Part shown: one piece after another, positions 8,172 through 16,273 of the stretch | Position numbering within the stretch: the stretch's first letter is position 1 | How the letters are laid out: every line of letters starts with the position of its first letter | Assembly (NCBI GenBank): GCA_017529175.1 | Contig: JAFXNX010000385.1 | Coordinates: forward strand, 1-19,289 | Reading direction: 5' to 3' | DNA length: 19,289 nucleotides | Source of the DNA: Clostridia bacterium | GTDB taxonomy: Bacteria; Bacillota_A; Clostridia; Oscillospirales; CAG-272 | Program-made: the position numbers and the translations under genes | Notes under the pieces: generated by a model | What the model saw: only the letters and a program-made list of their open reading frames with translations | The model's database searches: none | Told to the model about the DNA's origin: nothing

Positions 8172-9680
8172 TTATTGTTGTCCTACGACCTCTCCGCGAA
8201 GCAGCTTTCCGGCGTCTGTCTCTATCTGTTTGACCTGCTCGTACAGAACGCAGAAATCAAATCTTCCGTTCACCGCGACGGCGCAACGTCTCGTTGAATA
8301 TCTGTAAAAATCGTACGTCAGAGTCTGCCCGCGAAGAGTTTTGATTTCAAGGTGCAACGTCAGGTTTTCGGGGTTCGCGACAAACGAGTCCATATCCTCG
8401 CCGGACGACGCGATATCGGGTATCGTATCCTTTATATCTATCGCCAGAAGGTCGCCGTAAAATTCTCTGAAGCTCTTAACGTCGCGTTCCTTCGTTATCT
8501 GCACACCGCTCTCGCTTCCGACCTGAAGTATCGGGTCGTCTTTTTCGACCGCTTCAAGGTGAGTGAGATAGAATGTGTCGTCAAAGTCCGCGCTTTCGAC
8601 CTTTATTGATGAAATGGTGGTGATGTCTCTTCTGAAAATATATGGAGATATCCACCTCAAAAGATCGTAGTCCATATACTTTATACTGTTCTTCGCGATC
8701 TTTGAAACTATCTCGGGGTAAGTGATCGAATAAACGTAATACGAGCCTTCGCCGTCGTCCTTCAGGAAGTAATAATAGGTCATATCGCCGTATTCGAACG
8801 AGACCGTATAAGTCGGGTCGTCAAGGCCGCACTCCTCAAGAGTTTGCGCGGTCACGCCGAGCTTGTACGTCGAGTCCCCCGTGAAGGCGGAATAACCCAT
8901 CAGTATAGCGAAGAAGTTCTCCGGCTCCGGCGTGTACGGCACGGGATAAGTCAGCACGTTTTCCGTCAGGGCGTTTTCGTTCGTCTGGTCTTCCTTCGCA
9001 ACTCTTCCGATCGAGATGAACTTCTCCTTGCCCTTATATACCGTGAAATTGTCGACCGTGTAGTAGTCGCTCTGCGAAACTCCGAAGACGATATACGGAG
9101 TGACGAAGGTTTCGACCGGCGCGAGCACCGTATCGGCAAGCGTCGTATCGAGAACGTATACGCTCGCCCTTCCCGCGAAGGCGCAGTAATAGCCGCCTCC
9201 GGTGAGAAGCGCGCGTCCGACGTATACTTTGTACTGTTTGCCGCCTTTATCAGTCACTATCCAGTATGCCGAAGGGTCTTTCAGCCCGTATTCTTCGAGC
9301 TTTTCATCGCTTGCCGCCTTTGTGACTCTCGTCTTTGAGAGAGTCGAGCCGCAGGTCGTGACGAGAGATGAGAGCTTTTCCGCGTCGAGCGCGACTCCAT
9401 CATATCCGTCTACGTAAAACGACCCGTTTTCGTCCTTTACCATTTTGTAAGTCCCGTAGCCGTTGCAGACTTCTATCGACTCCATATCCTCCCTGTCGAG
9501 GTGAGAGTACATATAAAATCTGTTCGACGCGCCGATCTCCTCGCCCTCCTGGAGGTCGGGAGTCTCCTCGACGAAAGACGCGTCCCTTACGGCGGGAGCG
9601 ACGACGGCAAAGTACAAAACGACCGACGCTATAAGGACTGCTGATGCGATGATGATACCGAATATCTGTTTTCTTATCAT
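8172..9680 (-). CDS. DUF4340-domain membrane-anchored protein
   Basis: One N-terminal membrane helix (about residues 7-29) is followed by about 470 residues predicted outside the cell. The part around residues 75-250 shows the DUF4340 pattern: a short repeat with LSSLVTTCGSTLSKTRV, then EEYGLKDPSAYWIV, then YKVYVG, with a second, weaker copy later (LEECGLDDPTYTVSF, about 280-294). DUF4340 proteins regularly accompany GldG-type ABC systems, as here, and are thought to be an accessory envelope part; no activity is known. The ATG overlaps the stop of the GldG-like gene as ATGA, with GGAG 9 nt upstream. The product appears full length. Confidence 0.85.
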   Translation of the reverse strand: MIRKQIFGIIIASAVLIASVVLYFAVVAPAVRDASFVEETPDLQEGEEIGASNRFYMYSHLDREDMESIEVCNGYGTYKMVKDENGSFYVDGYDGVALDAEKLSSLVTTCGSTLSKTRVTKAASDEKLEEYGLKDPSAYWIVTDKGGKQYKVYVGRALLTGGGYYCAFAGRASVYVLDTTLADTVLAPVETFVTPYIVFGVSQSDYYTVDNFTVYKGKEKFISIGRVAKEDQTNENALTENVLTYPVPYTPEPENFFAILMGYSAFTGDSTYKLGVTAQTLEECGLDDPTYTVSFEYGDMTYYYFLKDDGEGSYYVYSITYPEIVSKIAKNSIKYMDYDLLRWISPYIFRRDITTISSIKVESADFDDTFYLTHLEAVEKDDPILQVGSESGVQITKERDVKSFREFYGDLLAIDIKDTIPDIASSGEDMDSFVANPENLTLHLEIKTLRGQTLTYDFYRYSTRRCAVAVNGRFDFCVLYEQVKQIETDAGKLLRGEVVGQQ

Positions 9681-11176
9681 AGCTTACGTCTCCGGCGGCA
9701 GATCACGACGCCCGCGGCGCCGACGGCAAGCGGTATTATCACCGCAAGTGCGAGGGTCCAGCCGTTGGTTTCTGCGGCGGTGATATCGAGCGCCGTATCG
9801 TCGAGCATTTTGAGGTCGATATCCGCGACGATCTTCTCGCGGCCGGTAAGTCTTATCGTATTGACGAGAATGTCGCTGTTCGCGTAAGATGCGCTGTTGA
9901 GGTACTTGTCCGCGACGAAATCGGGAGAACCGCAGACGGTGAGGTAAGCGTATATATAATCGTTGTCGCGTATTCCTTCTTTTCTCGTTATCGTCATTAC
10001 CGGAAGACGCCCCGTACTCTCGCTCCCCTCGCCGTCCTTTACAGTCGCGCCGTCGGGAGAGTAAAGGACCGTACTCGTCTCGAACATTCCCATGGTCACC
10101 GACTTCGTACCGTAGACGAGCTTCAGCGGCATCGCGTTCGGAACTATGGTCTTCGGCATCGAGGAAAGGGAGGATATCGAATTGTAAAGGCTTGCGCCGA
10201 GAGTGTCGGCGGTCTCGTATTCCGCAACGAGCTCCGTGCCGTCGACGGTGAGCGAGCTCGAAGGATCGACTACCACTTTTCCGGGCGAGAGTTCGATGCC
10301 CCATTCGAGAAGGAACTCGGACAGATTGACAAGGTTTTTCGATTTTTCCGAGTCCGCAAAGACCATTACGGTACCGTAGGAGTTCAGAAACGCGGACAGT
10401 TTGTCAAGCTCGTCTCCGAGTTCTCCCGCCTCGATACCCGCAAAGTCATAGAGCGGATCGTTTATTATGAGTATCCTCACGTCGTCGCCGATCTCCTCTT
10501 TAGAGAGGTCAATGGTCCTGACGTCGTACCCCGCCGCTTCGCAAAGGTCGCGGAACGCCGCCGAGTCGTCGGGCGACTTCTCGCCGTGTCCTTCGGTAAA
10601 GCATATCGCGAGCATATCGGACGATGTCACCTGAAGGATCGCCGCGGCGAATTTCGCCTCTCCGTTATATCCCCAGATATACGTTCTGTTCTCGTCCCAC
10701 ACGAAAAACGCGTCGGACGACATAAGTCTGAACTCTCCGTTGCTCTCTATTATGACCGAGGTCGTAAGTATATTTGTCGCCGCGGTATTGTAATAATACT
10801 CGAAAAACGCGGGATGCTCGATCACGTCGACGCATTTGACGTTGATATTCGAAAACTCGTTCTCAAGCTCGCGCGCGGTCTGGTATATGAATTTCATATA
10901 CTCGTTCGTACCGTCGCCGCTCATCAGTGCGTTCTCGTCTTTTGTAAAATAAATGTTGACGTCCGCGCTGACGGGTTCGAGAATCTCCTTCACCTCATCG
11001 GACAGCGTGAAGACACGCGCCGACGTCATATCGAAGTACCAGAGGGACGCGTTTGACAGCGCCGAGATGCCGGCGTTGACGACTATGACCGCGGCAATGA
11101 CGAGCGCCGTTATGATAAGCGCCGCTCCACCGTGGGAGAGCGCTTTTTTCTTTTTGAAAGTCTCTTTGATATTCAC
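9677..11176 (-). CDS. GldG-like auxiliary component of an ABC system
   Basis: Family known as the auxiliary part of gliding-type ABC transporters (ABC_transp_aux). The architecture is an N-terminal membrane helix (about residues 17-37), a long extracytoplasmic domain beginning with WYFDMTSARVFTLSD (about 46-60), the usual opening of the family, and a C-terminal membrane helix (about 473-493) ending in RRRRKL. FTEGHGEKSPDD (about 190-201) corresponds to the conserved TGHGE-like turn. In Bacteroidetes GldG supports gliding; in Firmicutes the role is unknown. The start chosen is the GTG at 11176, six bases after AGGAGG (11183-11188); another in-frame GTG at 11191 lies upstream of that site. It follows the permease gene by 11 nt and overlaps the next gene by 4 nt. 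Confidence 0.9.
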   Translation of the reverse strand: MNIKETFKKKKALSHGGAALIITALVIAAVIVVNAGISALSNASLWYFDMTSARVFTLSDEVKEILEPVSADVNIYFTKDENALMSGDGTNEYMKFIYQTARELENEFSNINVKCVDVIEHPAFFEYYYNTAATNILTTSVIIESNGEFRLMSSDAFFVWDENRTYIWGYNGEAKFAAAILQVTSSDMLAICFTEGHGEKSPDDSAAFRDLCEAAGYDVRTIDLSKEEIGDDVRILIINDPLYDFAGIEAGELGDELDKLSAFLNSYGTVMVFADSEKSKNLVNLSEFLLEWGIELSPGKVVVDPSSSLTVDGTELVAEYETADTLGASLYNSISSLSSMPKTIVPNAMPLKLVYGTKSVTMGMFETSTVLYSPDGATVKDGEGSESTGRLPVMTITRKEGIRDNDYIYAYLTVCGSPDFVADKYLNSASYANSDILVNTIRLTGREKIVADIDLKMLDDTALDITAAETNGWTLALAVIIPLAVGAAGVVICRRRRKL

Positions 11177-11187
11177 GCCGCACCTCC

Positions 11188-11892
11188 TCACGCATACCTG
11201 CGCTTCTCATAGACGCGCACGGTCAGGAACAGGAAAACGAACGTTACGGAAACGTAATAGAGCGCCGACGCGACGTCAAAGAGTCCGTACGTAAAATATG
11301 TGAATCTCGAATAAACGGAGACCCAGTTTATAACGGTTTTGATAAGATCGGAATTGACGTAATCCTCCGTGAGTCCGAGCGCCATAAACAAGGTGAGAAG
11401 CCCTATCGTTCCGAGAGACGCCGCAAATTGGTTCTGCGTCAGAGACGACACGAAAAGTCCTACCGCGATAAAGCTCGACGCGATAAGCGCCATACCGATA
11501 AGACAGCCGACGATCTTTCCGCCGTTCGGCTCGCCGTATATCCCGAGCGGGATAAAATAGAGCGACGAAGCGCAAAGCGTCATAGCGAACATCGTGTACG
11601 CAGCGAGATATTTTGACGCGACAAGTTTTACAAGACTGACGGGGGACGTCAGAAGGAGCTGCTCCGTGCCCGTTCTGCGCTCTTCCGCAAAGCTCTTCAT
11701 TGTGAGCAGCGGGATCAGGACGATATACGCGAACATGAGCATGACGTAGTACGACGACACGTCCGTCGTCTTCGCGCGCAAGCACGTGAACGAGAAAAGA
11801 AATCCCGACGCGGCAAGAAATACCGCCATGAAGACGTACCCCACCGGCGTTTTGAAAAACGCCTTTAATTCTCTTTTATATATTGCTGACAT
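11188..11892 (-). CDS. ABC-2 type permease, GldF-like
   Basis: A 234-aa permease with about six membrane helices. It opens with MSAIYKRELKAFFKTPVGYV, the normal start of GldF/NosY-like permeases, and carries FAEERRTGTEQLLLTSPV (about 68-85), the cytosolic coupling helix of the ABC-2 family. It should pair with the ATPase encoded 12 nt upstream and the GldG-like protein encoded 11 nt downstream. GGAG lies about 7 nt before the ATG. The length is typical. Substrate unknown. Confidence 0.92.
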   Translation of the reverse strand: MSAIYKRELKAFFKTPVGYVFMAVFLAASGFLFSFTCLRAKTTDVSSYYVMLMFAYIVLIPLLTMKSFAEERRTGTEQLLLTSPVSLVKLVASKYLAAYTMFAMTLCASSLYFIPLGIYGEPNGGKIVGCLIGMALIASSFIAVGLFVSSLTQNQFAASLGTIGLLTLFMALGLTEDYVNSDLIKTVINWVSVYSRFTYFTYGLFDVASALYYVSVTFVFLFLTVRVYEKRRYA

Positions 11893-11904
11893 AACGTTCT
11901 CCGT

Positions 11905-12837
11905 TTACTTTTTTTCGGTGAGCTTGATAAATACTTCCTCAAGGCTCATACCCGTCTGCTCAAGACCGATCAGGGGAAGCCCTTTGTCGGCGCAGGCGGC
12001 AAAGATCGCGCGTCTTATCTCGCGCCCCTTTTCGCTCTCGACGATATAGGTGTACGCGTCGAGCTCGCGCTCTCCGGTGACTTCAACTCCCGAGACGCCG
12101 TCCACCGCGCGAAGCATCGGAAGCACCTCGCTCGCGGAGCCGCATATTTTGACCGCGTAACGTCTGCTTCTGTTGACCGCCGACGCGATATCATCGGACT
12201 TTTCGTCGGCTATGATCTTGCCGCGGTCGATTATAACTATCCTGTCGCAGACCGCCTGGACCTCAGAGAGTATGTGAGTCGAAAGGATGACCGTATGTTT
12301 TCTTCCGAGACGGCGTATCAGCGAGCGCACCTCGATGACCTGCCCCGGGTCAAGTCCGACCGTCGGCTCGTCGAATATCAGTATCGGCGGGTCTCCAACG
12401 AGCGCTTCCGCGATACCTACTCTCTGTCTGTAGCCCTTCGACAGATTCCCGATCAGGCGCCTTTGAACCTCCGTCGTCTTCGCGACGCGGGCTATCTCCT
12501 CAAGATGCTCCTTTTTCGGAAGAGAGCACTTCTTAAGCTCGTAGACGAAATCCATATATTCCGCCACGGTCATATCAGGGTAAAGAGGCGGTATCTCCGG
12601 AAGATATCCTATCTTCTTCTTGACAGCGCCCGGATTGTCCATTATCTCGTCTCCGTCTACGGTGACAGTCCCCTCGTCCGACGAAAGATATCCCGTGATT
12701 ATATTCATAGCTGTCGATTTTCCCGCGCCGTTCGGCCCGAGAAGACCCACGATCTCCCCTTTATCCGCGGAAAATGATATTCCGTCGAGCGCGACGATCT
12801 TTCCGTACCGCTTGACAAGACCTTCTACTTTAAGCAT
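11905..12837 (-). CDS. ABC transporter ATPase, GldA-like
   Basis: Cytoplasmic motor subunit of the Gld-type system. Counting from the second Met: Walker A GPNGAGKST (34-42), GYLPEIPPLYPDMT (77-90) in the Q-loop region, signature LSKGYRQR (132-139), Walker B ILIFDE (152-157) and His188 in LSTHIL. The C-terminal 100 residues form the extra domain seen in this ATPase subgroup, ending in MSLEEVFIKLTEKK. Two start codons are possible. The ATG at 12846 directly abuts AAGGG, leaving no spacer; the ATG at 12837 is 9 nt from the same sequence and begins MLKVEGL as relatives do, so I prefer it. This is the first gene of the long series and has a promoter-like stretch about 50 nt upstream. Confidence 0.93.
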   Translation of the reverse strand: MLKVEGLVKRYGKIVALDGISFSADKGEIVGLLGPNGAGKSTAMNIITGYLSSDEGTVTVDGDEIMDNPGAVKKKIGYLPEIPPLYPDMTVAEYMDFVYELKKCSLPKKEHLEEIARVAKTTEVQRRLIGNLSKGYRQRVGIAEALVGDPPILIFDEPTVGLDPGQVIEVRSLIRRLGRKHTVILSTHILSEVQAVCDRIVIIDRGKIIADEKSDDIASAVNRSRRYAVKICGSASEVLPMLRAVDGVSGVEVTGERELDAYTYIVESEKGREIRRAIFAACADKGLPLIGLEQTGMSLEEVFIKLTEKK

Positions 12838-12884
12838 TATATCCATCCCTTATTAAAATAAGATTGAAACCTTATAAAACTTTA

Positions 12885-12914
12885 TTTATATAGTATACCA
12901 TAATTATATTACAA
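12885..12914 (-). promoter_or_regulatory. Promoter for the Gld-type ABC/VTC gene series
   Basis: Minus strand: TTGTAA (12909-12914), 18-nt spacer, TATAAA (12885-12890). A second option uses the overlapping extended -10 TGGTATACT ending at 12892. Either would start the transcript about 35-50 nt before the ATPase gene. The region is AT-rich, unlike the coding DNA around it. Confidence 0.55.
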
Positions 12915-12938
12915 ATTTCTACTGTTTTTAAAAAGATT

Positions 12939-12999
12939 TTTCGGGACGCTCCGGGGCTCTGCCCCGGATCCCCGCCAAAGGGACAAATCCCTCCCGAAA
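12939..12999. repeat. Three-way-junction palindromic element
   Basis: An outer stem TTTCGGG/CCCGAAA (12939-12945 with 12993-12999) encloses two inner hairpins: TCCGGGGC-TCT-GCCCCGGA (12950-12968) and AGGGA-CAAA-TCCCT (12979-12992). It contains no gene. From memory, similar GC-rich intergenic pieces recur in many Clostridia genomes, so it is probably a dispersed non-coding repeat; copies elsewhere cannot be checked here. Confidence 0.6.
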
Positions 13000-13008
13000 C
13001 CCAAATAG

Positions 13009-13042
13009 CATCGCCCGAAAGCGCAAGCGCTTTCGGGCGATG
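13009..13042. repeat. Long perfect inverted repeat (hairpin)
   Basis: CATCGCCCGAAAGCG pairs with CGCTTTCGGGCGATG around a four-base CAAG loop, a 15-bp perfect stem. Neither side has a good T-run, though TATTTGGGTTT follows on the minus strand. It may act as a weak terminator or transcript end for the relic region to its right. It shares the core CCGAAAGCG with the hairpin at the right end of the window. Confidence 0.6.
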
Positions 13043-13081
13043 TGCAGAATGAAGTTTCTAAACAGTCTATCATATTGATAT

Positions 13082-13270
13082 TTATAAAAATGATAAGGAA
13101 GTCCTAATATTACCGTACCTGAACGGATTGATATTTGCTATGTGCGAAGAATTGTTTGTTACGTCATTCCCGGCACCGTCAGTGATCGCCAGAGGCAGTC
13201 CCCACGCGTCGTAAGCATATTTTGACACATAATTACTGCTTATGTCAATAATACAGATACATTCCCGAGT
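13082..13270 (-). pseudogene. Relic of an RHS-repeat protein gene
   Basis: Read on the minus strand in one frame, 13115-13246 encodes an RHS/YD-repeat core: IIDISSNYVSKYAYDAWG, then LPLAITDGAGNDVTNNSSH, then IANINPFRY. Intact RHS proteins have the same order, IIDsxGnyVxkYxYDAWG, then xxITDxxGNDVT, then NPFRYRGYYYD. Here the frame departs from the family right after NPFRY (13115) and stops 11 codons later at 13082. To the left of IID the similarity fades; an adjacent frame at about 13253-13282 (YVGEILGNVSVLL) resembles the usual preceding segment, suggesting a frameshift. No start codon or ribosome binding site is present. RHS proteins are large surface or secreted toxins and adhesins; this is only a fragment of about 45-60 codons. 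Confidence 0.8.
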
Positions 13271-13475
13271 ATTTCTCCGACATAATAATTCAGTCGAGCA
13301 TATATATACCGGAGACGCCGCGACATACGGAATCTACGGCGCGATGAGAAAAAGAGATTCGGATCAGGCTGAAAAGATTCGACACTTCCGTTAAATCAGA
13401 GCTTCTGTATATGTAATCATTTTTTTGAGGCAAAATAGCAGCTTTTTCGGTAACATTTACAAATTGTTTGCAATT

Positions 13476-13509
13476 GCGGCAAGGCAACGCGCCGCGAGCT
13501 GCTTGCCGC
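13476..13509. repeat. Imperfect hairpin in the long gap
   Basis: GCGGCAAG (13476-13483) and CTTGCCGC (13502-13509) are perfect inverted repeats with an 18-nt spacer. Immediately right, CGCCCGC-AAAA-GCGGGCG (13519-13536) makes a second hairpin. No T-run follows on either strand, and no protein family is recognised across 13290-13550. Probably part of a non-coding repeat. Confidence 0.4.
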
Positions 13510-13542
13510 AGCTGAATTCGCCCGCAAAAGCGGGCGGGCATT

Positions 13543-13572
13543 AAAAACATATCCGCGGAGTATTCCGCGGAT
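13543..13572 (-). terminator. Rho-independent terminator after the aminotransferase
   Basis: Minus strand: ATCCGCGGA-ATAC-TCCGCGGAT (9-bp stem, 4-nt loop) is followed after three bases by TTTTT. It lies 65 nt past the aminotransferase stop and points the right way. Confidence 0.75.
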
Positions 13573-13577
13573 CATAT

Positions 13578-13632
13578 CAAAGTTTCTGAAGGGGAGCTCG
13601 AGGGGGAACGCTTTACAAAGCGTTCCCCCTCG
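13578..13632 (-). repeat. GGGGGAAC palindromic repeat, copy 1
   Basis: Minus strand: a 16-base arm CGAGGGGGAACGCTTT and its exact complement lie either side of two bases (13599-13632), followed by CCCCTTCAGAAACTTTG (13578-13594). The same plan, GGGGGAAC hairpin then CCCCTTCA-n-CTTTG, occurs on the plus strand at 18371-18422. It starts 4 nt after the aminotransferase stop. The element probably serves as a transcript end but also behaves as a dispersed repeat. Confidence 0.7.
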
Positions 13633-13636
13633 TAAA

Positions 13637-14926
13637 TCATTCTTTCTCTTTCAAGAACTTCTCGGCGGCGGCGCGCTTGATGCAAAGACAGAGAATGTCT
13701 ATTGCCGTCTGAAGCTCGGCATTGTCGGGATATGTAGGCGCGATACGCAAGTTGCGGTCGCGCGGATCGCGTCCGTACGGGAAGGTCGCGCCCGCGGGAG
13801 TGAGCACAACGCCCGTCTTCATCGCAAGGCGGTAAACTCTGCGCGCAAGACCGTCCTCAAGATTGAGACTGATGAAATAGCCGCCTTTCGGCTCGTTCCA
13901 CTCGGCGATCCCGAGCCCGCCCAGTTCTCTCTCAAACGTGTTGATAACGATATCGAACTTCGGCTTGATGATCTCGGCGTGACGCTTCATGTGAGCGTGG
14001 ATGCCGTCCGCGTTCTTGAAGTACTTGACGTGCCTCATCTGGTTGATCTTGTCATAACCGATAGTCTGCGTCGCAAGGAACGGCTTTATCTGTTCTATAT
14101 TCTTCTCGCTCGCCGCCATGATCGCAACGCCGGAGCCCGGGAAAGTGATCTTTGAAGTAGACGCGAAATAGAAAATATTGTCCTGCGTTCCGTATTTTTC
14201 GGCGGCCGTGAATATATCCGCAAGCTCGACGCGCTCGTCCGTCAGCTCGTGTACCGAGTACGCGTTGTCCCAGAAGATACGGAAATCGTTTGCCGCGGGA
14301 CGGAGCGCCGCGAACTGCTCGACAGTCTCATCGGAATATGTAATGCCCTCGGGGTTGGAGAACTTCGGAACGCACCATACGCCCTTGACCGACGGGTCGG
14401 AGCAGGCGATATCGTAAACCGCGTTCATGTCGGGACCTTCCGGCGTCATCGGCACCGGTATCATCTCGATACCTATTCTCTGACAGATAGCGAAATGTCT
14501 GTCGTAACCGGGGCTCGGGCAGATGAACTTGATCCTTCCCTGACGGCACCACGGCTCGTTTCCTCCCGCGACGCCGAAGAGCATAGCTCTCGTGATCGTA
14601 TCGTACATCGCGTTGAGAGAAGAGTTCCCGAGAACGAGGATCCTCTGCGTCGGGATCCCGAGAAGCTCGGAGAAGAGCCGCTTCGTCTCCGGGAGCCCGT
14701 CAAGAATGCCGTAGTTTCTGCAGTCAAGACCGTTCTCCGAGAAGCAGTCCTCGCGCTTCGAAATGACGCTGAGCATATCGACCGTAAGGTCGAGCTGCGC
14801 CTGACCGGGCTTGCCGCGGGTAAGGTCGAGCTTTAATCCCTTCGCTTCCCACTCTTTCAGCGCGCTCCTCGCCTTTGTATATTCAATTTCAAGTTCTTCT
14901 TTTGTGAGGTCTTTGAATTGCTTCAT
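13637..14926 (-). CDS. Subgroup Ic aspartate-type aminotransferase
   Basis: PLP enzyme of fold type I, resembling the family annotated as Aminotran_MocR, which includes aspartate aminotransferase Ic of Corynebacterium. It would move an amino group between aspartate (or another amino acid) and 2-oxoglutarate in the cytoplasm. Motifs: LDLTRGKP (33-40), NSSLNAMYD (101-109), KFSNPEG (188-194), IFWDNAY (217-223) where Asp220 would bind the pyridine nitrogen, the PLP Lys259 in FASTSKITFPG, and the substrate-carboxylate Arg394 in NLRIAPTYP. 429 aa is the usual length. The ATG at 14926 is chosen because AAGAAGG lies 7 nt upstream and MKQFKDLTKEEL is the family start; an in-frame ATG 48 nt earlier falls in the leader. 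It is a single-gene unit with promoter and terminator. Exact substrate is uncertain. Confidence 0.93.
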   Translation of the reverse strand: MKQFKDLTKEELEIEYTKARSALKEWEAKGLKLDLTRGKPGQAQLDLTVDMLSVISKREDCFSENGLDCRNYGILDGLPETKRLFSELLGIPTQRILVLGNSSLNAMYDTITRAMLFGVAGGNEPWCRQGRIKFICPSPGYDRHFAICQRIGIEMIPVPMTPEGPDMNAVYDIACSDPSVKGVWCVPKFSNPEGITYSDETVEQFAALRPAANDFRIFWDNAYSVHELTDERVELADIFTAAEKYGTQDNIFYFASTSKITFPGSGVAIMAASEKNIEQIKPFLATQTIGYDKINQMRHVKYFKNADGIHAHMKRHAEIIKPKFDIVINTFERELGGLGIAEWNEPKGGYFISLNLEDGLARRVYRLAMKTGVVLTPAGATFPYGRDPRDRNLRIAPTYPDNAELQTAIDILCLCIKRAAAEKFLKEKE

Positions 14927-14996
14927 AATATACCTTCTTCGCAATTTTGCATTTTTCGATGGCGAAAATCTCAAAAATCGCCGATCGGTGCTTTAT

Positions 14997-15025
14997 ATTA
15001 TAACACAGGCAATCCGAAATTACAA
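14997..15025 (-). promoter_or_regulatory. Sigma-A promoter of the aminotransferase gene
   Basis: Minus strand: TTGTAA (15020-15025), exactly 17 nt, TATAAT (14997-15002). This predicts a leader of about 64 nt before the ATG at 14926. The leader holds GGCGA/TCGCC (5-bp stem, 12-nt loop), too weak to call a regulator. Confidence 0.8.
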
Positions 15026-15064
15026 GTATTAGATAAAAATTATTCAAAAATTAGTTTTTGAAAT

Positions 15065-15095
15065 AAAAAACGCTCCCGTAATTTCACGGAAGCGT
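15065..15095 (-). terminator. Terminator of the NMNAT-permease unit
   Basis: Minus strand: ACGCTTCCGTGA and TTACGGGAGCGT form a stem followed directly by TTTTTT. The two imperfect pairs become G-U pairs only in the minus-strand RNA, so the orientation is clear. It lies 7 nt after the permease stop. Confidence 0.88.
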
Positions 15096-15101
15096 CGGTT
15101 T

Positions 15102-16253
15102 TTAAAAGAAACTCCAGAATGAGAGCAGGTATCCGGGAACGACCACGACGGCGAAAAACGCAAGACTTATAAGCGTGAAAGTCTTAATGAAGCTCCACCC
15201 TTTGCCGGGATATTCGCGCACGTATATCCGGTAGTTGATGACGGACGCGAGCGAGCCGATAAGGGAGCAAAGCCCCGCGGTATCTGCGCCGTAGATAAGT
15301 CCCGCAAAATTCGTGGAAAACGGATAGAGCACTATCGTCGCGGGAACATTCGATATGATCTGACTCGACCCTATCGCCCACCAGTATTCGCGTCCCGAGA
15401 CCGCGCCCTTAAGCGCGGACGCGATCGCCCCGTTCGACGCGATGGACGACGAGAATATGAAGAAACATAAGAATGTCGCAAGAAGAACGTAGTCGACTTT
15501 CAAGAAGAGCTTTACGTCGATGAGCGCGACCGCAAGCGCAACGAGTATCACCGCGAAATACCACAGCGACGTCCTCGTGACTATCACAGCGACAACGATC
15601 GCAAAGAGCAGTAAGTACGCCGCTCTTTTTGCCGCGCGCGGCTTTTCGGAAAGCGACTCATCGTCTGACACGTCGCGCCGCCCGAGCTCTTCCTTCAGAT
15701 CGCGTCTGTAAAGGATGAAAATGAAAACGACAAGAAGCGCCGCCGACATAGCGCAAAGCGGAAGCATATGAAGTATAAAGCGCCAGACTCCGACGCCCGA
15801 CTTTCCGTAAAGAAACAGATTTTGCGGACTTCCGAAGGGGGTGAGCAAAGAGCCGCGTATCGCGGCGATATTTTCAAACGTGATGACGGGCAGTATGTAT
15901 TTTTCTTTGCCGCCGCTTTTGAATATCATTATTGTCAGCGGCACGAAGATTATCAGCGAGACGTCGTTCGTGACGAACATCGACGTGAAGAAGACGCCGA
16001 ACACAAGAAACAGAGTCACAGAGGTCATTCTGCCGAAGCGCTCGCCGAGTCTGACGATCGGCGAAAGCACCCTCTCGCGCTTGAAGCCCTCAAGGACCGT
16101 CAGCATCATAAACAGGATCCCGAGAGTGCGCCAGTCTATATCCTCGAGAAGCTTTGCCGAAGGCGGAGTTATAAACAACGATACTGCCGCCGCCGCGAGC
16201 GACAGCGTCAGCATCAGTTCTTTTTTGATGACGCGCAATACTTTTTTTATCAT
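15102..16253 (-). CDS. ArsB/CitM-type anion permease
   Basis: Polytopic membrane protein (about ten helices) of the ion-transporter superfamily that includes ArsB, NhaD, CitMHS and the SLC13 carriers. Two re-entrant motifs support this: FVTNDVSLIIFVPL (93-106) and TPFGSPQNLFLYG (138-150) in the first half, and ISNVPATIVLYPF in the second half, matching the SNxP/NNxP motif. A hydrophilic loop (about 183-212, rich in Arg, Asp, Glu) separates the halves. The substrate cannot be told; organic acids, sulfate, arsenite or cations are all known in the superfamily. The start is ambiguous: ATG at 16253 has GGGA six bases upstream, ATG at 16256 three bases, and the TTG at 16271 has no site. It is cotranscribed with the nucleotide adenylyltransferase and ends at a clear terminator. 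Confidence 0.88.
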   Translation of the reverse strand: MIKKVLRVIKKELMLTLSLAAAAVSLFITPPSAKLLEDIDWRTLGILFMMLTVLEGFKRERVLSPIVRLGERFGRMTSVTLFLVFGVFFTSMFVTNDVSLIIFVPLTIMIFKSGGKEKYILPVITFENIAAIRGSLLTPFGSPQNLFLYGKSGVGVWRFILHMLPLCAMSAALLVVFIFILYRRDLKEELGRRDVSDDESLSEKPRAAKRAAYLLLFAIVVAVIVTRTSLWYFAVILVALAVALIDVKLFLKVDYVLLATFLCFFIFSSSIASNGAIASALKGAVSGREYWWAIGSSQIISNVPATIVLYPFSTNFAGLIYGADTAGLCSLIGSLASVINYRIYVREYPGKGWSFIKTFTLISLAFFAVVVVPGYLLSFWSFF

Positions 16254-16273
16254 CATATGTCCCGTTTGCAAAT

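Noticed and set aside
13290..13550. An 86-codon open frame on the minus strand in the long gap
   Set aside because: Its start codon lies beside the aminotransferase terminator, it has no ribosome binding site, it crosses two hairpins, and its end overlaps the RHS relic in another frame. No family is recognised; it is more likely repeat DNA.
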